Shown here: one piece after another, positions 59,553 through 64,000 of the stretch
How the letters are laid out: each line of letters opens with the position of its first letter
How positions within the stretch are numbered: the stretch's first letter is position 1
Origin: Salinibacterium xinjiangense
Lineage (GTDB): Bacteria > Actinomycetota > Actinomycetes > Actinomycetales > Microbacteriaceae
Assembly (NCBI RefSeq): GCF_014645015.1
Contig: NZ_BMLC01000001.1
Span: forward strand, 1,006,585 to 1,070,584
Direction: 5' to 3'
Length of the DNA stretch: 64,000 nucleotides
Notes under the pieces: model-generated
What the model saw: the letters and a program-made list of their open reading frames with translations, nothing else
Databases searched by the model: none
What the model was told of the DNA's origin: nothing
Translations under genes and position numbers: made by a program

Positions 59553-60545
59553 TTAGGCGGGGGTTTCGTCGTCGTAGCCGCCGAAGAAGTGGGCTCCGTC
59601 GAATCCGGGAACGCTGTCCTTCAACGACAGCCCCATCTCGACGAGCTTGTCCTTCACTTCGTCTACAGACTTCTGGCCGAAGTTGCGGATGTTCATGAGC
59701 TGCGTCTCCGACAGTGCGACGAGTTCGCTCACGGTGTTGATGCCCTCGCGCTTGAGGCAGTTGTAGCTGCGAACCGAGAGGTCGAGGTCTTCGATCGGCA
59801 TACTGAGCTCGCTCGACAGCACGGCGTCGACCGGCGCTGGGCCGATCTCGATGCCCTCGGCAGCGTTGTTCAGCTCGCGAGCGAGGCCGAAGAGCTCGGT
59901 CAGCGTGCGACCGGCCGAAGCAACCGCGTCACGCGGGGTGATCGCGTTCTTGGTCTCGACATCCACGACCAGGCGGTCGAAGTCAGTGCGCTCACCGGCA
60001 CGAGTTGCCTCGACGCGGTAGGTGACTTTCAGCACGGGGGAATAGATCGAGTCGACCGGGATCTGCCCGGCTTCGCTGAACTCGCTGCGGTTCTGCGTCG
60101 CCGACACGTAGCCACGGCCCCGCTCGATGGTGAGTTCGAGTTCGAACTTCGCCTTGTCGTTCAGGGTCGCGATCACGAGGTCCGGGTTGTGGATCTCGAC
60201 ACCCGCAGGGGCCGAGATGTCTGCCGCGGTGACCTCACCGGCGCCCTGCTTGCGCAGGTAGGCCGTGATCGGCTCGTCGTGCTCGCTTGAGACGACGAGG
60301 TTCTTGATATTGAGGATGACCTCGGTGACGTCTTCCTTGACACCGGGCACTGTGCTGAACTCGTGCAGCACTCCATCGATGCGGATGCTCGTGACAGCGG
60401 CTCCTGGAATTGAGGAGAGCAGTGTGCGACGGAGTGAGTTTCCGAGCGTGTATCCGAAACCGGGTTCGAGCGGCTCGATGACGAAGCGCGAGCGGAACTC
60501 GGAGATGTTCTCTTCAGCAAGAGTGGGACGCTGTGCGATGAGCAC
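59553..60545 (-). CDS. rpoA: DNA-directed RNA polymerase subunit alpha
   Basis: A 330-residue alpha subunit. The assembly domain carries [30 protein letters not shown]-like sequence (residues about 21-50), and the carboxy-terminal domain carries [18 protein letters not shown]. Length is normal. It lies between rpsK and rplQ; rpsD is not found between rpsK and rpoA, as in other actinobacteria of this group. The 157-bp gap to rpsK could hold an extra promoter, but none is clear. Confidence 0.98.
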   Translation of the reverse strand: MLIAQRPTLAEENISEFRSRFVIEPLEPGFGYTLGNSLRRTLLSSIPGAAVTSIRIDGVLHEFSTVPGVKEDVTEVILNIKNLVVSSEHDEPITAYLRKQGAGEVTAADISAPAGVEIHNPDLVIATLNDKAKFELELTIERGRGYVSATQNRSEFSEAGQIPVDSIYSPVLKVTYRVEATRAGERTDFDRLVVDVETKNAITPRDAVASAGRTLTELFGLARELNNAAEGIEIGPAPVDAVLSSELSMPIEDLDLSVRSYNCLKREGINTVSELVALSETQLMNIRNFGQKSVDEVKDKLVEMGLSLKDSVPGFDGAHFFGGYDDETPA

Positions 60546-60702
60546 TGGTGATTCCTTTCGGCAAAGTGTCCGCTATATGACACTTGAGGCGCGACGAGTG
60601 GCTGGCCCGTCGATCTGTTGAGTTGTGAGTAAACGTGACGCTGTGGAAGCCGATGGCCGCGCCGACGAGCGTGCTCGTTAGCGTGGCCACCGGCCAGTGA
60701 AA

Positions 60703-61101
60703 CTAAACGCGGCGGCGCTTGGGCGGGCGGCAACCGTTGTGCGCCTGAGGAGTCACGTCGTTGATGGAACCGACCTCGAGGCCAGCGGCCTGAAGCGAGC
60801 GGATCGCGGTCTCGCGACCTGAACCCGGTCCCTTGACGAAGACGTCGACCTTTTTGAGTCCGTGCTCCTGCGCCTGGCGTGCTGCCGACTCCGCCGACAG
60901 CTGTGCGGCGAAGGGGGTCGACTTGCGCGATCCCTTGAAGCCGACAGTGCCCGACGATGCCCAACTGATAACCGCACCCGTGGGGTCGGTGATCGTCACG
61001 ATGGTGTTGTTGAACGTCGACTTGATGTGGGCCTGGCCCAGCGCGATGTTCTTCTTTTCTTTCTTACGCGGCTTACGAACGGCCGATTTTGGTGCTGCCA
61101 T
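60703..61101 (-). CDS. rpsK: 30S ribosomal protein S11
   Basis: A 132-residue S11 with [40 protein letters not shown] and the end [11 protein letters not shown], all invariant. It follows rpsM by 58 bases in the rpmJ-rpsM-rpsK-rpoA order. Confidence 0.98.
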   Translation of the reverse strand: MAAPKSAVRKPRKKEKKNIALGQAHIKSTFNNTIVTITDPTGAVISWASSGTVGFKGSRKSTPFAAQLSAESAARQAQEHGLKKVDVFVKGPGSGRETAIRSLQAAGLEVGSINDVTPQAHNGCRPPKRRRV

Positions 61102-61159
61102 GGTGTTCTCCGAAGTGTCTGATAAGTACAGGCGTGGATGGCGATGCGAGCAGTGCTCG

Positions 61160-61534
61160 CTATCGAGCCTTCTTCTTGCCGGCTACGGTGCGCTTCGGGC
61201 CCTTGCGGGTACGAGCGTTGGTTTTGGTGCGCTGTCCGTGAACGGGCAGGCCCTTACGGTGGCGGATGCCCTGGTAGCTACCGATCTCGACCTTGCGGCG
61301 GATGTCTGCTGCGACCTCGCGGCGGAGGTCACCTTCTACCTTGAAATTGACCTCGACGTAGTCGCGAAGGGCAATGAGCTGTTCGTCGGTGAGATCCTTG
61401 ACGCGGATCTCCCCGCTGATCCCGGTATCGGCGAGGGTTTTGAGGGCCCTCGTGCGACCGACACCGTAGATGTAAGTCAGTGCGACCTCTACGCGCTTGT
61501 CGCGCGGGATGTCGACGCCGGCTAGACGTGCCAT
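61160..61534 (-). CDS. rpsM: 30S ribosomal protein S13
   Basis: A 124-residue S13 starting [20 protein letters not shown], with [20 protein letters not shown] and a basic tail. The ATG at 61534 has AGGAGAAGCC upstream. It follows rpmJ by 159 bases. Confidence 0.98.
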   Translation of the reverse strand: MARLAGVDIPRDKRVEVALTYIYGVGRTRALKTLADTGISGEIRVKDLTDEQLIALRDYVEVNFKVEGDLRREVAADIRRKVEIGSYQGIRHRKGLPVHGQRTKTNARTRKGPKRTVAGKKKAR

Positions 61535-61693
61535 GGTGGCTTCTCCTGTGAATGAGTGGAGGTGTGGGGCAGAACCTGTACACCGGCCTCCAACCGGTGG
61601 TGTCCGCCACAACCGCGAAAGCGACCGTGACTTCTGGATCTGCCGTTCCTGTTCAATTGTGATGCTGTGAATCTGGCCAAGCGGGTGAAACTG

Positions 61694-61810
61694 TTAGCCC
61701 TGGCGCTGCTTGTGACGCGGGTTCGACTTGCAGATCACCATGACGTTTCCATTGCGGCGGATGACGCGGCAGTGGTCGCAGATGGGTTTGACGCTGGGTT
61801 TAACCTTCAT
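61694..61810 (-). CDS. rpmJ: 50S ribosomal protein L36
   Basis: A 38-residue L36 starting [19 protein letters not shown]. The zinc ligands C11 and C14 are present, followed by C27 and H32, so this is the zinc-binding (C+) form. The ATG at 61810 fits family length exactly; a longer upstream frame does not resemble L36. Confidence 0.97.
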   Translation of the reverse strand: MKVKPSVKPICDHCRVIRRNGNVMVICKSNPRHKQRQG

Positions 61811-61935
61811 TGTTGTTCCTTGCACTCGCTGTCTTCGTACTCGCAGGATGCCACGAGCCGTTACTTTCCAGCGCGATGTCCGTTGAACGATGCCTTGCGG
61901 CACAGCCCGTCACGGCACTCCTTGTAGCGATCGGC

Positions 61936-62157
61936 CTATTTGTATCGATATGTAATGCGGCCGCGGGTCAGGTCATACGGACTCAACTCCACAACCACAC
62001 GGTCCTCCGGGAGGATCCTGATGTAGTTCTGTCGCATTTTGCCCGAGATGTGAGCAAGTACACGGTGGCCGTTTGTCAACTCAACACGAAACATCGCATT
62101 GGGTAGAGCTTCGACTACTGCGCCCTCGATCTCGATGACACCGTCTTTTTTGGCCAT
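61936..62157 (-). CDS. infA: Translation initiation factor IF-1
   Basis: A 73-residue IF-1, one S1/OB-fold domain, that binds the ribosomal A site during initiation. [20 protein letters not shown] and GRITYRYK are the classical ends. The ATG at 62157 fits family length. It follows map by 133 bases and precedes rpmJ. Confidence 0.98.
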   Translation of the reverse strand: MAKKDGVIEIEGAVVEALPNAMFRVELTNGHRVLAHISGKMRQNYIRILPEDRVVVELSPYDLTRGRITYRYK

Positions 62158-62290
62158 AGCCTCTTCGTCGCTAAAAGTTAGTTTTCGCTGGTCTGCGGGG
62201 ATTTCGGTATTTGCGCACAGCGCAGACACCAAGGGTCAAGCTTAGATCATGCGAAGGCGTTTCGCCACCACTTCCAAGCGCATCGATCCA

Positions 62291-63124
62291 CTAAGAGATG
62301 GCTACAGGAGTCACACCGTACGAGGCGAGCTTCGACGCTCCCCCGTCCTCGGAGGTCAGGACCCAGATGCCACCCACATGAACGGCAATGGAATGCTCCC
62401 AGTGCGCCGCATCCAGCCCGTCATCGGTGGCCACAGTCCAGTCGTCATCGAGCACGTGTGAATCAATGCCACCCATCGTGACCATCGGTTCGATGGCGAT
62501 GACCAGTCCCGGTCGCACGTCCGGACTGTTGCCGCGCACGCGGTAGTTGAACACCGGCGGATCCTCATGCATCGACCGACCGATACCGTGCCCCGTAAAA
62601 TCCTCGACGATTCCATATTCGATGGCACCCGTCAGCGCATCCTCGATCGCCGCGCTCACGCTATTGAGCTTGCGCGCAGAGGCAAGGGCGGCGATACCCG
62701 CCCACAGCGAATGCTCCGTTGCATCGGACAGCTGCTGTCTCCGTGCGACGACATCCGGCCGATCGGGATCGGGGACGACCAGGCTGAACGCCGCATCCCC
62801 ATTCCAACCGCCCAGTTCGGCGCCGCAGTCTATTGAGACCAGGTCACCCGGCACGATCACCCTGGCGCCGGGCACGCCGTGCACGATCTCGTCATTCACC
62901 GACGCGCAGATCGTGTGCCGGTAACCGGGCTCTTTCATGAAGTTCGGAACCCCGCCCCCAGCGCGAATGACCTTTTCGGCAATCGCGTCGAGCTCGAGCG
63001 TGGTGACCCCTGGTGCGACCGCACGCCGAACGGCGTGAAGAGCCTCCGCCGTCAGCCGGCCAGGTCCCACCATCAGGCGTAATTCCTCAGCGGTCTTGTA
63101 TATCTTTCGGTTGCCGAACGACAC
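62291..63124 (-). CDS. map: Type I methionine aminopeptidase
   Basis: A 277-residue MetAP that removes initiator methionine. Metal ligands are seen in VSIDCGAELGGWNGDAAFS (two aspartates), GHGIGRSMHEDP (histidine) and two glutamates in VIAIEPMVTMG and late. It follows adk by two bases. Confidence 0.96.
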   Translation of the reverse strand: MSFGNRKIYKTAEELRLMVGPGRLTAEALHAVRRAVAPGVTTLELDAIAEKVIRAGGGVPNFMKEPGYRHTICASVNDEIVHGVPGARVIVPGDLVSIDCGAELGGWNGDAAFSLVVPDPDRPDVVARRQQLSDATEHSLWAGIAALASARKLNSVSAAIEDALTGAIEYGIVEDFTGHGIGRSMHEDPPVFNYRVRGNSPDVRPGLVIAIEPMVTMGGIDSHVLDDDWTVATDDGLDAAHWEHSIAVHVGGIWVLTSEDGGASKLASYGVTPVAIS

Positions 63125-63126
63125 GA

Positions 63127-63726
63127 CTAAAGGCGTGAGCGGTCCGCAAGCGCGATCCCGCGCTCCGCCAGCGCGTCAGTGATGCGCGCGGTAACAACAT
63201 CGATTGCGCCGAGTGCGTCGATCTTCACCAGCACCCCGCGGCCACCATAGACATCGACGAGGGGGGCAGTCTGGCTTGCGTAGACCTCGAGCCTGTGCCT
63301 GACGACTGCCTCATCATCGTCACTGCGACCCTGGTCGCCTGCGCGTTTGCGGAGCCGCTCAACGACCACGTCGGGGTCTGCCACCAGTTCGATGACGGCA
63401 TCGAGCGCTGTTCCGTGCCCGGCGAGGAACTCGTCCAATTCACGAACCTGGTCCGTCGTGCGCGGGTAGCCATCAAGCAAGAAACCCGACTCGCAATCTC
63501 TTTCTGCGAGGCGATCCCGGATCAAGGCGTTGGTGAGAGAGTCGGGAACGTTGTCACCGGCATCCATGTACGCCTTCGCCTTGGCACCCAGCTCGGTCTC
63601 ATTCTTCACATTGGAGCGGAAGATGTCCCCCGTTGAAATAGCGGGGAGGCCGTAGTTCTCAGCCAACCGAACAGCCTGAGTGCCTTTTCCCGCGCCGGGC
63701 GGACCAATCAGCAGCAGCCGCGTCAA
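63127..63726 (-). CDS. adk: Adenylate kinase
   Basis: A 199-residue Adk interconverting AMP, ADP and ATP. The P-loop is GPPGAGKGT (8-16); FLLDGYPRTTDQ and the AMP-binding region are typical. It is of the short type without the zinc LID (only QGRSDDDEAVVRHRLEVY there). Its ATG overlaps the secY stop as ATGA. Confidence 0.97.
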   Translation of the reverse strand: MTRLLLIGPPGAGKGTQAVRLAENYGLPAISTGDIFRSNVKNETELGAKAKAYMDAGDNVPDSLTNALIRDRLAERDCESGFLLDGYPRTTDQVRELDEFLAGHGTALDAVIELVADPDVVVERLRKRAGDQGRSDDDEAVVRHRLEVYASQTAPLVDVYGGRGVLVKIDALGAIDVVTARITDALAERGIALADRSRL

Positions 63727-64000
63727 CGGAGCAGGCCTTCGTAGTGTCGCTGCTGGAGCTGTGAGTCGATTTGCTTCACAGTCTCGAGACCGACACCCAC
63801 AATGATCAGGATGCTCGCCCCGCCGAACGGGAAATTCGTATTGGCGCCGACCAGCACCAGAGCGATGAGCGGAATCAGGGCGATGAGACCGAGATACAGC
63901 GAACCTGGGAGTGTGACGCGAGTCAGCACGTAATCCAGGTACTCGGCGGTCGGTCGACCTGCGCGGATGCCGGGGATGAATCCACCGTACTTCTTCATGT
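63723..64000 (-). CDS. secY: Preprotein translocase subunit SecY (5' part beyond the window)
   Basis: The carboxy-terminal 92 codons of SecY, the translocon channel: KKYGGFIPGIRAGRPTAEYL, a TM9-TM10 pair (GLIALIPLIALVLV, ASILIIVGVGLETV) and the end KQIDSQLQQRHYEGLL. The rest runs off the right edge. secY-adk-map-infA is the usual order. Confidence 0.96.
   Translation of the reverse strand, partial: MKKYGGFIPGIRAGRPTAEYLDYVLTRVTLPGSLYLGLIALIPLIALVLVGANTNFPFGGASILIIVGVGLETVKQIDSQLQQRHYEGLLR

Noticed and set aside
58941-60290. 449-codon open frame antisense to rplQ and rpoA
   Set aside because: Both ribosomal operon genes are intact on the other strand; the antisense product matches nothing known.

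Overview
The window is a high-GC chromosomal segment from an actinobacterium, most likely a member of the Microbacteriaceae (Micrococcales). This is inferred from codon bias, GTG/TTG starts, a GuaB3-type IMP dehydrogenase homologue, DUF3817 and DUF4190 proteins, a CIRCE-controlled groES, extended S9 and L17 ribosomal proteins and the actinobacterial order of the tsa/alr/acpS/glmS and ribosomal clusters. I saw no tRNA, rRNA, CRISPR array, transposase or phage gene. Nearly all of the DNA is coding, and many genes overlap by 1-4 bases.

Layout: (1) 1-2853, a dihydroxyacetone kinase operon (dhaK, dhaL cut by the left edge) led by a half-length aquaglyceroporin remnant, with a divergent IclR regulator and a perfect inverted repeat between them. 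(2) 2882-10677, a secreted S33 peptidase lipoprotein and a 2018-residue secreted amylase-pullulanase behind a LacI-type operator. (3) 10742-14329, a VOC protein, sucCD and an MpaB-like protein. (4) 14343-20686, a six-gene same-strand block, cstA-ybdD-LytS kinase-LytTR regulator-small membrane protein-SSS symporter, which looks like a sensing and uptake unit for pyruvate/acetate-type carboxylates. (5) 20908-24559, pcrA and a wHTH-DUF559 nuclease gene bracketed by two copies of a palindromic element; a third copy lies at 40.4 kb. (6) 24559-27223, a glycerophosphodiesterase, small membrane proteins and a Bax inhibitor-1 homologue. (7) 27282-35942, purine genes guaA, guaB3 and guaB interleaved with a KhtTU-like K+/H+ antiporter, SURF1, DUF3817 and a MalY/PatB lyase. 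(8) 36164-43315, a branched-chain amino acid type ABC transporter (livHMGF) with two substrate-binding lipoproteins; the LivH carries an unusual exported beta-domain. (9) 43483-47133, rarD, groES with two CIRCE boxes, a THUMP-like methyltransferase and two DUF4190 proteins. (10) 47252-55622, the t6A/cell-wall cluster tsaD-rimI-tsaB-tsaE-alr-acpS-glmS, then coaA and glmM. (11) 55640-64000, rpsI, rplM, truA, an orphan LigD polymerase domain, rplQ, rpoA, rpsK, rpsM, rpmJ, infA, map, adk and the end of secY.

The genes form a mostly housekeeping picture: translation, cell-wall precursors and GTP synthesis, plus uptake of carboxylates, amino acids, glucans and glycerol derivatives. The most unusual signals are the palindromic element family with a constant 53-nt spacer but unrelated spacer sequence, two copies of which flank a DUF559 nuclease gene; the half-aquaporin retained in the dha operon with its own ribosome binding site; the LivH fusion; and several 15-21 bp tandem duplications, two of which bridge the stop codons of convergent genes.
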